Notes: generated by a model not told the origin, from the sequence alone. A DNA stretch of 43,645 bases from Solobacterium sp. (GCA_017512555.1 JAFWFE010000069.1:1-43645), one strand, 5' to 3'; counted from the first letter of the stretch, positions 1 to 7,516 are shown. Made by a program: numbers and translations.

Positions 1-51
1 CACGATCCAGTGATGAGGACAGAGAGAAAGCAGTTAAAAATCGAAAACTAT

Positions 52-75
52 CATAATTTGTGACATAATTTGTGA
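52..75. repeat. Perfect tandem 12-bp duplication
   Basis: The unit CATAATTTGTGA occurs twice back to back with no mismatch, giving two TGTGAC cores 12 bp apart. It lies just beyond the terminator of the tRNA-Glu transcript, at the window edge. Direct repeats spaced by about one helical turn are typical of OmpR-family response-regulator sites, but no gene that would use it is visible here, so function is unknown. The rest of 1-86 shows nothing recognisable. Confidence 0.5.
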
Positions 76-85
76 CAGAAAATCA

Positions 86-112
86 AAAAGTCCGCTGTTT
101 ATGCGGACTTTT
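86..112 (-). terminator. Intrinsic terminator after tRNA-Glu
   Basis: Ten-base-pair inverted repeat AAAAGTCCGC / GCGGACTTTT around a 7-nt loop. Read on the minus strand it ends in a U-rich stretch, so it probably ends the infC-rpmI-rplT-tRNA transcript. The hairpin is symmetrical and could also work for a plus-strand transcript. Confidence 0.8.
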
Positions 113-122
113 ATCAGTTTCA

Positions 123-199
123 TGGTGATGCGTACGGGGTTCGAACCCGTGAATGCTGCCTTGAGAGGGCAGTGTGTTAAGCCACTTCACCAACGCACC
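123..199 (-). tRNA. tRNA-Glu (anticodon CTC)
   Basis: A complete cloverleaf is readable on the minus strand. The acceptor stem is GGTGCGT / ACGCATC with one G-U pair, the D-stem is GTG/CAC, and the anticodon stem CTGCC/GGCAG encloses loop CTCTCAA (anticodon CTC, codon GAG). The T-arm is ACGGG-TTCGAAC-CCCGT. Discriminator A and the CCA end are encoded (CCA at 123-125). It starts 27 bp after the rplT stop with no terminator between, so it is probably processed from the ribosomal-protein transcript. The isotype rests on the anticodon and the Glu-like D-arm. Confidence 0.9.
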
Positions 200-226
200 A
201 GGTAAGGGATCAGAGATCCCTGTTGG

Positions 227-583
227 TTATGCTGCCAAAGCTCCCTTTGCTGCTTCTACCAGCTCTTTGAAGCCCTTTTCATCATGGATGGCAATCTCAC
301 TCAGCATCTTGCGGTTGACATTGATGCCGGCAAGTTTCAGACCATGCATGAACTGGGAATAACTCAGATCATGCATACGGGCTGCCGCATTGATACGGGC
401 AATCCATAACTTACGCATTTCACGCTTTGTCTGTTTGCGGCCGATATAGGAATACTTCAGGGAATGCATGACCTGCTCATGCGCTGTTCTGTAGAGCAGA
501 TGCTTACTTCCGAAGTAACCCTTAGCCTGCTTTAATACTCTTTTACGACGGTTTCTCGTCGGTGTGTAACCTTTTACTCTCAT
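227..583 (-). CDS. rplT: 50S ribosomal protein bL20
   Basis: A 118-residue basic protein of normal family length with the bL20 start [18 protein letters not shown] and the conserved QAKGYFG and [12 protein letters not shown] stretches. It binds 23S rRNA early in large-subunit assembly. In many Bacillota bL20 also represses its own operon by binding the infC leader; a hairpin at 1400-1426 could be the target here. It is the last protein gene of infC-rpmI-rplT, 18 bp after rpmI, and is followed by tRNA-Glu. Confidence 0.97.
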   Translation of the reverse strand: MRVKGYTPTRNRRKRVLKQAKGYFGSKHLLYRTAHEQVMHSLKYSYIGRKQTKREMRKLWIARINAAARMHDLSYSQFMHGLKLAGINVNRKMLSEIAIHDEKGFKELVEAAKGALAA

Positions 584-601
584 CTTCCTTCGCCTCCTTC
601 A

Positions 602-823
602 TTAACCCTGCAGCAACTGCTTGTCACGCTTCATATCACTTGCGGAGACAGTCGTAGGCTTGGATAAATGTTTCTTCTGCTTGTGTGTTTTGTTAGCAGC
701 AAAGTGAGAAATGTAGTTATGACTTCTCTTCAATTTGCCGGAACCTGTTTCTTTCACACGCTTGGCAAATGTCTTCTTTGTCTTCATTTTGATCTTTTTC
801 GGCTTTTTTGCTTTTGCTTTCAT
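602..823 (-). CDS. rpmI: 50S ribosomal protein bL35, with N-terminal extension
   Basis: 73 residues with the bL35 signature [20 protein letters not shown] and [13 protein letters not shown]. The family normally starts at or just before MKTKK and has about 64-66 residues. Here an extra lysine-rich [12 protein letters not shown] precedes it. I keep the upstream ATG at 823 because a strong AGGAGG lies at the right distance before it, whereas the internal ATG has no such site. It is the middle gene of infC-rpmI-rplT and a structural protein of the large subunit. Confidence 0.95.
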   Translation of the reverse strand: MKAKAKKPKKIKMKTKKTFAKRVKETGSGKLKRSHNYISHFAANKTHKQKKHLSKPTTVSASDMKRDKQLLQG

Positions 824-844
824 ATTCTTTCCTCCTGCAGTAGA

Positions 845-1381
845 TTACTTTTTCTTTGGAGACAGGACAACCGACATGGTGTTGCCTTCCATGTTGGGGG
901 CTTTTTCTACAATGGCGCAATCCGCCATCTGCTCAATAAACTTATTCATGATTTGTTCCCCGACTTCTTTACGGGTGATCATACGTCCGCGGAAACGCAT
1001 ATCGATTTTGACTTTCTGACCATCTTCAGTCCACTTGCGTGCCTGTTTCAGTTTGGTATCGAAGTCATGCTGATCAATAACCGGAGATAAACGCAGAGGT
1101 TTGATCTCAGTCGTATGCTGTTTCTTTTTTGCTTCTCTGGCTTTCTTCTGCTCATTGAAGTGATACTTACCGTAATCCATGATCTTGCATACCGGAGGCT
1201 GCGCGTTTGGTGCAACACAGTAAAGATCCAGATTCATTTCATACGCTTTTTCGATTGCTTCGCGGCGCATCATGACGCCCAGTTGTTCACCGGTAGGTCC
1301 GATCACGAGTACTTCATGGAAATGAATGTTTTCGTTGACTAATTCTTCAGGAACATTTCGTTTTGGTTTATTGTAATGCAA
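845..1381 (-). CDS. infC: Translation initiation factor IF-3 (TTG start)
   Basis: 178 residues matching IF-3: VNENI near the N-terminus, VLVIGPTGEQLGVM, the linker rich in K/R/E, and the C-terminal domain with VKIDMRFRGR. IF-3 binds the 30S subunit, prevents early 50S joining and checks start-codon pairing. The open frame runs further upstream without an ATG near the domain start. An AAGGAGG at 1388-1394 sits 6 nt before a TTG at 1381 (LHYNKPKRNVPEE), so TTG is the likely start. A rare start codon fits the known self-discrimination of infC by IF-3. First gene of the infC-rpmI-rplT operon. Confidence 0.93.
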   Translation of the reverse strand: MHYNKPKRNVPEELVNENIHFHEVLVIGPTGEQLGVMMRREAIEKAYEMNLDLYCVAPNAQPPVCKIMDYGKYHFNEQKKAREAKKKQHTTEIKPLRLSPVIDQHDFDTKLKQARKWTEDGQKVKIDMRFRGRMITRKEVGEQIMNKFIEQMADCAIVEKAPNMEGNTMSVVLSPKKK

Positions 1382-1399
1382 GTATAACCTCCTTATCAG

Positions 1400-1426
1400 A
1401 AAAGCAGGTACGGAAACCGCACCTGC
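1400..1426 (-). terminator. Leader hairpin of infC operon (candidate attenuator)
   Basis: On the minus strand GCAGGTGCGG / CCGTACCTGC forms a 10-bp stem (one G-U) with a 3-nt loop, directly followed by UUUU and then the infC ribosome-binding site. It lies in a leader of more than 100 nt between the promoter at 1516-1544 and infC. Position and form fit the bL20-controlled leader terminator known upstream of infC in Bacillota, but I cannot confirm the rest of that motif by eye. Confidence 0.65.
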
Positions 1427-1515
1427 CTGAAAATACGTATTCATATCGGCATTGACCCAAATCCTTCGGATATCAGGTGAGAAGCGGTCCTTCTGCTTTC
1501 CGTAACTACTCGATT

Positions 1516-1544
1516 ATTAAACTATAAACAGTATCTCTTGTCAA
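1516..1544 (-). promoter_or_regulatory. Sigma-A promoter for infC-rpmI-rplT
   Basis: Minus-strand TTGACA at 1539-1544, a 17-bp spacer and TTTAAT at 1516-1521: a perfect -35 and a good -10. The predicted start near 1509 gives an untranslated leader of about 128 nt before the TTG of infC. The promoter sits immediately after the stop codon of the Asp23-family gene. Confidence 0.8.
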
Positions 1545-1546
1545 CA

Positions 1547-1876
1547 CTAAATTTCAAAACCTTCAACGTTGACCTTGACATCATTCACTTTGTATCCGGT
1601 CATGAACAGAATATTCTCATAGATCTTATTCTGTACCAGCTCACAGGTTGTATTCACATTGGCACCATACTTGACCTTGATGTCTGCTGTCACTACCAGT
1701 TTGTTTTTGACGATCTTCACCTGGATCGGTTTATTGAACTTACCTATACTAGTATATGCGTTTTCAATATCAGAAATAGAGATCTCCGCGATAGACTGGA
1801 ATACAGACTTGTTGATGGCAATGATCCCGTTGTCATTGTTTTTCTCTTCATGCAAAATAATATAATCTTGTGCCAT
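1547..1876 (-). CDS. Asp23/Gls24 (DUF322) family protein
   Basis: 109 residues with the Asp23-family pattern: an N-terminal GIIAINKSVFQSIAEISI followed by beta-strand-rich VKIVKNKLVVTADIKVKYG and a C-terminal VNDVKVNVEGF. Family members are small cytosolic or membrane-tethered proteins often linked to envelope stress, and the exact role here is unknown. No membrane segment is present. GGAGG precedes the ATG. It has its own extended -10 promoter 19 bp upstream and sits between the RelA-like gene and the infC promoter. A second family member lies at 34926-35285. Confidence 0.8.
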   Translation of the reverse strand: MAQDYIILHEEKNNDNGIIAINKSVFQSIAEISISDIENAYTSIGKFNKPIQVKIVKNKLVVTADIKVKYGANVNTTCELVQNKIYENILFMTGYKVNDVKVNVEGFEI

Positions 1877-1894
1877 ATTCTTTACCTCCCTGTT

Positions 1895-1903
1895 ATTATA
1901 TCA
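1895..1903 (-). promoter_or_regulatory. Extended -10 promoter before Asp23-family gene
   Basis: Minus-strand TGATATAAT, a perfect extended -10 (TGN plus TATAAT), in the 33-bp gap between the RelA-like gene and the Asp23-family ATG. The predicted start near 1888 leaves room for the GGAGG ribosome site. The best upstream match, TTGTTA, has only a 15-bp spacer. Confidence 0.65.
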
Positions 1904-1909
1904 TGCTCT

Positions 1910-3274
1910 TCAGCTTAACAAACGCCGAATTGTCTGACTGAGATCTCTCTGCAATGACGGCAGCGCGTTCATCAGTTCTTCGGCAGTTGTATAGCGCAGT
2001 TCCGTGTCATCGATGAAGTGTGAGAACCGCACCATCATGTTGTATACTGTCTCCTCTTCCACCATCTTGATACTCCTGCTTGATATCAGCGTATTCGCCA
2101 GGGTATCCGCAAAAGCGTCACGGATCTTTGTTCCGGTATCTTCAAGCTGCAGGAAGCGCCGGTTATAGACTGCCGGCTGGATCAGCAGATTGCGGTACGT
2201 TACAGCAAATTGTTTGATCACCTCTACAGGGTCATCCTGCTGTAACATGAACAGCACAATGAAGAAGACATGCCACTCAAAATCCTCGTTCATGATCAAC
2301 TGCCAGAATTGAATCAGCTTGGTGCAGAATGGGTCTGAGGGTATCTCTGTGGTTTCCAGAATGATCGGCTGACGGAAATCAATATCCACAGAACTTAACA
2401 AATTCAGGTGTTCCAGGTAATCCAGCATCTTGATCCGGCTGTCGGTATCGTTGATGAATTCATGAATATAGATATACTGGGATAACAGTGCCGCGGATTT
2501 CTTGAAGTCCAGCGCAAATCCCATACTGTCTTTCATCTTCTTGTTGATGAATTCAGAAATGGAGGATGCCGTAAGATTCTTGAACGCACGTTCATCAAAA
2601 CCGATCTGTATATTCTGAGACTGGTAGGAAATTTCATCATAAATCAGTTCCAGCTGATGATCAACAATATCCAGGTTATCTCTGACTGACCCAAGCATAT
2701 TCTTCAGAAACTGGTCATAGGAGATAAAATCCGGGTTTTTATAGACTACTTCATGTTCGATCTCACTCCAGAATTTATGTACCAGGGATTTGATCTGCAG
2801 TTCAAAGTTGATCCTCTGTCCGTTGAAATAATACGCTCCGTCAATCCGGAAGATCGTGAACCCGTTACGTTGTAACTGCGGCTGGATCATATCCAGATTC
2901 AGATAAATATTGGGATTGTTGACATACGGGCTGAAACTGCGGATATTGCGGTCGAAGTAATTGAACAGCGCATGATAGATATCCGATTCATTGCGGATAA
3001 ACTGACACTCCACGGTAATGCCCACAAGATCATGCATATTATCCAGGGTTTCCTTACCATCGGAACAGAATTGGTAAAACTTATTGCGGAGGATCTTCTC
3101 TTCGAAACTTTCCGCGGACTTGATCCGGGAATATACGGATACAACCGGAATCTTTGAGTCCGCAATGATATCTTCTATGGCATTACGAAGAACAACCTCC
3201 GCATATTCAAATGTAGCGTAACGTTTATGATACTCATTCATTGAATCATTGATAAATTCAAATATCTGAAGCAT
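1910..3274 (-). CDS. RelA/SpoT-fold protein with altered active-site motifs
   Basis: 454 residues. The first ~180 resemble the (p)ppGpp synthetase fold of small alarmone synthetases: YSRIKSAESFEEK (about 48-60) as the ATP-binding loop, HDLVGITVECQF (81-92) and FELQIKSLVHKFWSEIEH (157-174). The acidic D82 and E158 equivalents are kept. In active enzymes the following motifs read DxxGxR, GYRSYH and QIRT. Here they read DLVGIT, GFTIFR and QIKS, so several GTP/ATP-contacting residues are changed. Residues ~185-454 are a helical region I do not recognise. The protein could be a non-catalytic regulator or a synthetase with changed specificity. It is translated 5 bp after the rRNA methyltransferase gene, so it probably belongs to the truB operon. 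Confidence 0.8.
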   Translation of the reverse strand: MLQIFEFINDSMNEYHKRYATFEYAEVVLRNAIEDIIADSKIPVVSVYSRIKSAESFEEKILRNKFYQFCSDGKETLDNMHDLVGITVECQFIRNESDIYHALFNYFDRNIRSFSPYVNNPNIYLNLDMIQPQLQRNGFTIFRIDGAYYFNGQRINFELQIKSLVHKFWSEIEHEVVYKNPDFISYDQFLKNMLGSVRDNLDIVDHQLELIYDEISYQSQNIQIGFDERAFKNLTASSISEFINKKMKDSMGFALDFKKSAALLSQYIYIHEFINDTDSRIKMLDYLEHLNLLSSVDIDFRQPIILETTEIPSDPFCTKLIQFWQLIMNEDFEWHVFFIVLFMLQQDDPVEVIKQFAVTYRNLLIQPAVYNRRFLQLEDTGTKIRDAFADTLANTLISSRSIKMVEEETVYNMMVRFSHFIDDTELRYTTAEELMNALPSLQRDLSQTIRRLLS

Positions 3275-3279
3275 TGTTG

Positions 3280-4596
3280 TTACCTCTGTTTCTTTCGAAG
3301 CTGTTTGGGATATTTATTCTTGATCACCGTACCGTCACTTCGGCCGATACCAATGCCATACCCATTCCAGGTGAGTATATGCCAGCCTTTGGCACAGGGC
3401 ACAGACAGCGGTTCGCCGTACATGTAGCGGAGAAATTGTTCATCACTGAGTTCTACGGAGGATACCGGTCTTTTCGCTCTCAGGCCAATACCGTGATCTG
3501 GTTCAAAACGGTTGTTCCGCACTTCTCCGAGGCGTACAAATTCACGGATGACACGCAATCCGGAAAGATCAGGAAACGGCACATGACTGCCGTAGATCAC
3601 GTTATTGCGGATGAGGTAATACGGGTATTCCAGATCTAATGTGTCTGTGTCTGTCATCAGCTTTGCCGGCAGACGGTCGCTTTTCAGCGTAGGAATTGTG
3701 GTTTCTTCAGCATCTCCGGTATGGTGCAGACGGCAGAAACATTGTCCTTCTCCCTGCTGCATTGGAAAGATCCGGTAGAATCCTTCACCGGATAGTTTCA
3801 GGTAAGAACTGCTTTGTTCATAAGACGCTTCCGGACAAAGTTCCATCTCCGGGTGCTGCCTCAGGAAACGGCGGATCACCCCTTCATTCTCCGTGGTATT
3901 AAACGTACATGTACTGTAGACGAGATATCCTCCGGGTTTGAGACACAGATATGCCTGTTCCAGGATCTCACTTTGTCTCTGAGCGCATTCCTGTACATAG
4001 TCCGGAGTCCATTGTTCACACGCATAGGGTTCCTTCCGGAACATTCCTTCTCCCGAACACGGCGCATCCACCAGGATCTTGTCAAAATACTGCGGGAAAC
4101 AGCGGGCAATAGCTGCCGGTGACGCATTGATCACGATACAGTTCTCTGCACCGTGACGAATCGTATTTTCAAGCAGTACAGAGGCTCTTTTCGCATTGAT
4201 TTCATTGGCGACAAGAATTCCCCTGTTCTGCAATTTTTCAAGGATCTGCGTGGTTTTTGAGCCTGGTGCGGCACACAGATCAAGAACTTTCTCCCCCGGC
4301 TGTACACCCAGCAGTTCCACCGGAGCCATGGCCGAAGGTTCCTGTGAATAGATCAGACCGGCATCATACACAAGCTGATTCCCGATGGGCATATCCTCTT
4401 CATAAAAGAATCCGTTCTTACAAAATGGGGTTGCCTTCTGCTTGAACCCGCTTAGTTCAAAGAATTTTTCTGGACCGATCTTCAATGTATTTACCCGGAA
4501 AGCTCTGTACGGTGTTTCTTCCAGTAATTCCAGATATTCTGTAAATTGATTCCCCAGCAGTTCCCGGATTTGTGTGTAATACTCTTCCTTGATCAT
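3280..4596 (-). CDS. rsmF: NOL1/NOP2/Sun family rRNA (cytosine-C5) methyltransferase, RsmF type
   Basis: 438 residues. It transfers a methyl group from S-adenosylmethionine to C5 of a cytosine in rRNA. The SAM motif DLCAAPGSKT is at 106-115. The two family cysteines are both present: C180 in DAPCSGEG and C230 in YSTCTF (nucleophile and release cysteine). The C-terminal ~140 residues match the extra RNA-binding region of the RsmF/YebU branch. Its ATG overlaps the ribF stop by 4 bp (ATGA), implying coupled translation. The exact target cytosine cannot be read from sequence. Confidence 0.9.
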   Translation of the reverse strand: MIKEEYYTQIRELLGNQFTEYLELLEETPYRAFRVNTLKIGPEKFFELSGFKQKATPFCKNGFFYEEDMPIGNQLVYDAGLIYSQEPSAMAPVELLGVQPGEKVLDLCAAPGSKTTQILEKLQNRGILVANEINAKRASVLLENTIRHGAENCIVINASPAAIARCFPQYFDKILVDAPCSGEGMFRKEPYACEQWTPDYVQECAQRQSEILEQAYLCLKPGGYLVYSTCTFNTTENEGVIRRFLRQHPEMELCPEASYEQSSSYLKLSGEGFYRIFPMQQGEGQCFCRLHHTGDAEETTIPTLKSDRLPAKLMTDTDTLDLEYPYYLIRNNVIYGSHVPFPDLSGLRVIREFVRLGEVRNNRFEPDHGIGLRAKRPVSSVELSDEQFLRYMYGEPLSVPCAKGWHILTWNGYGIGIGRSDGTVIKNKYPKQLRKKQR

Positions 4597-5513
4597 GATT
4601 TAAGCATTCGTCTGATCGCGTAACGATCCTGTTCCAGCTGCAGTTTCAGATTTCCCACCGAATTAAACTTCTTCTCTTCCCGGACAAAAACCTTGAACTG
4701 AAGACGCATTCTCTTATCGTAAAGATCCCCGTTAAAGTCCAGAAGATGTACTTCCAGAGATAACTCCGGAGAATAGTTGAACGTCGGATTATGACCCAGA
4801 TTGATCATTGCCCGGTAACGCTTATCCTGGATCAGCGCATAACCCGCATAGACACCAGGATGAGGATAGACATACTCTGAAGGAATATGAAGATTGGCCG
4901 TAGGAAAGCCGATCTCGTGTCCTTTTCCGTGACCTTTCTTGACGATCCCGTCTACCTCATAGGGATAACCAAGAAGTCTTTCCGCTTCTTCCACATCCCC
5001 TTCTTCAATCAATTTCACGATTCGTGTACTGGAGATCTTTTCTCCGTGATCAACGATCGGATCAACAATTCTTACCTCATAGCCGCATTGTTCGCGCAAT
5101 GTATCCGCATTCCCTTCGCCACGATATCCGTAGTGGAAATCAAAGCCGCAGACCAGCCCGCACAAGTCAAAAGAGCCTAAAACCTTATTCTCAAATTCCC
5201 GTGGTGAAAGTCGGGACATCTCATAGGAAAACTTCAGGATGAATATATTCTCTATCCCGGCATTGACCGCAAGATTGATCTTCTGCCTGAGCGTGCTGAT
5301 ATGATGTACCTCACTGCCGGGACGGGTAATGGATACAGGATCAGGATCAAAGGTGATCATCGCACTTCCGCAGTGATGTTCCTCTGCCATGGTAATCGTC
5401 TGCCGTATCAGTTCCTGATGTCCTTTATGCACACCGTCAAAATAACCGATACAGGCAGCAATCCTGGTCGGTGTTTTCTGCAGATGCTGTAGATCCATAT
5501 AACGAATACGCAT
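4593..5513 (-). CDS. ribF: Bifunctional riboflavin kinase / FMN adenylyltransferase
   Basis: 306 residues of usual RibF length. The N-terminal adenylyltransferase half carries CIGYFDGVHKGHQELI (about 21-36), with the nucleotidyltransferase HxGH-like motif. The C-terminal kinase half has GHGKGHEIGFPTANL. It makes FMN and then FAD from riboflavin. I start it at the ATG at 5513, which overlaps the truB stop as TAATG; an in-frame TTG 6 bp upstream has no advantage. Second gene of truB-ribF-rsmF; this pair normally follows rbfA in Bacillota. Confidence 0.95.
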   Translation of the reverse strand: MRIRYMDLQHLQKTPTRIAACIGYFDGVHKGHQELIRQTITMAEEHHCGSAMITFDPDPVSITRPGSEVHHISTLRQKINLAVNAGIENIFILKFSYEMSRLSPREFENKVLGSFDLCGLVCGFDFHYGYRGEGNADTLREQCGYEVRIVDPIVDHGEKISSTRIVKLIEEGDVEEAERLLGYPYEVDGIVKKGHGKGHEIGFPTANLHIPSEYVYPHPGVYAGYALIQDKRYRAMINLGHNPTFNYSPELSLEVHLLDFNGDLYDKRMRLQFKVFVREEKKFNSVGNLKLQLEQDRYAIRRMLKS

Positions 5514-6358
5514 TACCAAAGGCCTCTCAAGCAGTGATATTCCTGGTCGTTCTGATGTTCATAGGCAGCCAGGATCTCACCTTCATATGTTAATAATACT
5601 ATATCCTCATCGGTTTCCAAAGATACAGGTTTACCATGGTATACCGGTACCGGATCCGTGATTTCAATTAACGGATATCTCGGATCGATGATCTCTTCCG
5701 GAGATATTTCGGGATAGTCTCCCCTTTCCAGCTGTTCAAGATCTGCGGCCTGTGCGAGTGTCATATGCTCGATACCGGTACGCACAAGCGAGGTCATCAC
5801 CGCGAATTCCGATAGTTTCGCAGCATAATCTTCAATCAATGTACGGATATAAGTGCCGGAGGATACCACCGCATCCATCGTATACAGGTTATCCCCTGCA
5901 GGATATACCTTCAGAGAAGATACCCGGATCTTCCTGGGTTTCCGGTCTACTTCTTTCCCTTTTCTGGCAAGTTCGTAGAGTTTCTTTCCCTGTACCTTTA
6001 CCGCGGAATACATCGGAGGGATCTGCTCGGATTCTCCCAGGAAAGACACCGAAATCTTCTTCAGTTCTTCTTCAGTATGAACACCCGGTGTTTTCTGTTG
6101 CAGGATATTGCCCCAGATATCTCCCGTATCGCTTCGCATGCCAAAAGAAAACTGCGCCACATAGTGTTTATGATCGCAGATACAATACGGAAGTAGTTTC
6201 GTATATTTCCCCAGAAGAACGATCATCAGTCCTGATGCGTTGGAATCCAGCGTCCCGGTATGTCCGGCTTTTTTCTCGCTGAGAATACGCCGGCACCGGC
6301 TCACTGCCGCAAACGATGTCATACCTTCCGGTTTGTTGATCAAGAGAATTTTATTCAT
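5513..6358 (-). CDS. truB: tRNA pseudouridine-55 synthase
   Basis: 281 residues. It isomerises U55 in the tRNA T-loop. It starts MNKILLINKPEGMTSF and carries the catalytic aspartate D38 in GHTGTLDSNASG, followed by the KYVAQFSFGMRSDTGD-like and IRTLIEDYAAKL segments. The open frame extends upstream to 6580 across the promoter and lysine riboswitch, but those codons are not protein-like. The ATG at 6358 has no clear ribosome-binding site and lies only 10 nt from a good -10 box. It heads the operon truB-ribF-rsmF-RelA-like. Confidence 0.94.
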   Translation of the reverse strand: MNKILLINKPEGMTSFAAVSRCRRILSEKKAGHTGTLDSNASGLMIVLLGKYTKLLPYCICDHKHYVAQFSFGMRSDTGDIWGNILQQKTPGVHTEEELKKISVSFLGESEQIPPMYSAVKVQGKKLYELARKGKEVDRKPRKIRVSSLKVYPAGDNLYTMDAVVSSGTYIRTLIEDYAAKLSEFAVMTSLVRTGIEHMTLAQAADLEQLERGDYPEISPEEIIDPRYPLIEITDPVPVYHGKPVSLETDEDIVLLTYEGEILAAYEHQNDQEYHCLRGLW

Positions 6359-6368
6359 AACCAAATCA

Positions 6369-6396
6369 ATTATACTGTATCCGTTTTCTCTTTCAA
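6369..6396 (-). promoter_or_regulatory. Sigma-A promoter for truB operon
   Basis: Minus-strand TTGAAA (6391-6396), a 16-bp spacer and a perfect TATAAT (6369-6374). The -10 ends 10 nt before the truB ATG, so the mRNA leader would be about 3-4 nt, i.e. near-leaderless. It is divergent from the riboswitch promoter, with only 15 bp between the two -35 boxes. Confidence 0.75.
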
Positions 6397-6411
6397 ACTG
6401 AAAGAAATGAC

Positions 6412-6440
6412 TTGACATAAACAAGAATATGTTTAAGAAT
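6412..6440 (+). promoter_or_regulatory. Promoter of lysine-riboswitch operon
   Basis: Perfect TTGACA at 6412-6417, then a 17-bp spacer and the weaker -10 AAGAAT (or TAAGAA shifted by one). The predicted start near 6446-6447 falls just before the first paired base of the riboswitch, which supports the assignment. Confidence 0.6.
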
Positions 6441-6449
6441 AGTGAAAAC

Positions 6450-6606
6450 CGGTAGAGGTAGCGGTGCAGATGAGTACCATGGGGAGTCGGCAGACAGAGA
6501 ACCACGGGAAAGGCAACCACCGCCGAACGAAGCAGAGCGGCAGTTCTGAGTCGTGGGGATATGGAAAAGATCCATATCACTCCTTCCTAAGGAAGAGGCG
6601 CTATTG
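6450..6606 (+). ncRNA. Lysine riboswitch (L box)
   Basis: The segment carries the conserved L-box blocks in order: GGTAGAGG closing stem P1, GAGTA of the loop-E-like motif, GGGAAAGGC, the invariant GCCGAA, and the terminal GGAAGAGGCGCTATTG. P1 forms as CGGTAG with CTATTG using two G-U pairs. A GATATGG/CCATATC hairpin fits P5. It senses lysine and here precedes an amino-acid ABC transporter, predicting a lysine-repressed uptake operon. The gene-free 6359-6673 stretch is fully used by two promoters, this aptamer and its terminator. Confidence 0.9.
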
Positions 6607-6625
6607 TATATGGGTTTCTCAGAAT

Positions 6626-6655
6626 AACCGTATGTGATAGCATACGGTTTATTTT
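6626..6655 (+). terminator. Riboswitch expression platform (terminator)
   Basis: AACCGTATG / CATACGGTT forms a perfect 9-bp stem with a 6-nt loop, then TATTTTAT. The upstream segment ATATGGGTT (6608-6616) can pair with the 5' arm AACCGTAT (6626-6633) with one bulge and one G-U, giving a competing antiterminator. Lysine binding should stabilise P1 and favour termination, switching the transporter genes off. Confidence 0.85.
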
Positions 6656-6673
6656 ATGTAAAGGAGATTACAG

Positions 6674-7513
6674 ATGAGAAACACATTATTCGCAGCAGCT
6701 ATTACCGCATTATTACTTACAGGTTGTTCGTCAGGTGCACCGGCGTCTTCACAGGCTCCGGCATCCTCCGAACCGGAAAGCAACGTCCTCCGTGTAGGCA
6801 TGGAGTGCAACTATGCGCCGTTCAACTGGACGACAACATCCACAAATGAATTTACCCAGCCGATCACCAGCGTTGACTACGCGGATGGCTATGATGTTGT
6901 GATTGCGACAAGGATCGCGGAAGAACTCGGCAGAGAAGTACAGATTGTGAAGACGGACTGGGATAACCTGATTCCTGCCCTGAAGCATGGTACTCTGGAT
7001 CTTGTGATTGCCGGTATGACCGACACACCGGAAAGACGTGAATCCGTAGACTTCACCGATCCCTACTACAGCAGTGAAGAAGTCATCATCGTACGTAAAG
7101 ACAGTGAATTAGTAAACATAACGGATATCCAGGATCTTGCGGGTTATGCCGTACGTGGCCAGATGAACACGATCTATGATGAGATCATCGATCAGATCAA
7201 CGGTGTCGTACATGCGGAACCGAAAGAAGATTATCCTTCCATGGTCTTCTCTCTGCAGCAGGGAGAAGTAGACGCGATCACTGCGGAATTACCGGTTGCC
7301 ATCGGCGTGGTAAACGCGAACAGTGATCTGACGTATGTTACGTTTGCGGACGGTCATGGCTTTGACGCGGACACAACAGTATCTGTAGCACTGGCAAAAG
7401 GAAATGAAGATCTCGTCACGGAAATCAACGCGATTCCTGCGGGAATCAGCTACGATGAACGTCAGAGTATCATGGGTGCGGCTGTAGACAGACAACCTTC
7501 TTCCGAGGAATAA
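6674..7513 (+). CDS. Lysine/polar amino-acid ABC transporter substrate-binding lipoprotein
   Basis: 279 residues. A lipoprotein signal peptide ends in LLLTGC, with C18 as the lipidated cysteine, then a Ser/Ala/Pro linker. The mature part is a family 3 solute-binding protein: LRVGMECNYAPFNW, DYADGYDVVIATRIAEELG, LIAGMTDT-type and the SVDFTDPYY motif. It captures the amino acid outside the membrane and delivers it to the permease encoded next. Specificity for lysine is inferred from the riboswitch, not from the protein itself. AAGGAG precedes the ATG. Confidence 0.92.
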   Translation: MRNTLFAAAITALLLTGCSSGAPASSQAPASSEPESNVLRVGMECNYAPFNWTTTSTNEFTQPITSVDYADGYDVVIATRIAEELGREVQIVKTDWDNLIPALKHGTLDLVIAGMTDTPERRESVDFTDPYYSSEEVIIVRKDSELVNITDIQDLAGYAVRGQMNTIYDEIIDQINGVVHAEPKEDYPSMVFSLQQGEVDAITAELPVAIGVVNANSDLTYVTFADGHGFDADTTVSVALAKGNEDLVTEINAIPAGISYDERQSIMGAAVDRQPSSEE

Positions 7514-7516
7514 TAC

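Noticed and set aside
6359..6580. Upstream extension of truB to 6580
   Set aside because: The extra codons run antisense through the riboswitch and promoter and give no TruB-like residues; the family start is at 6358.
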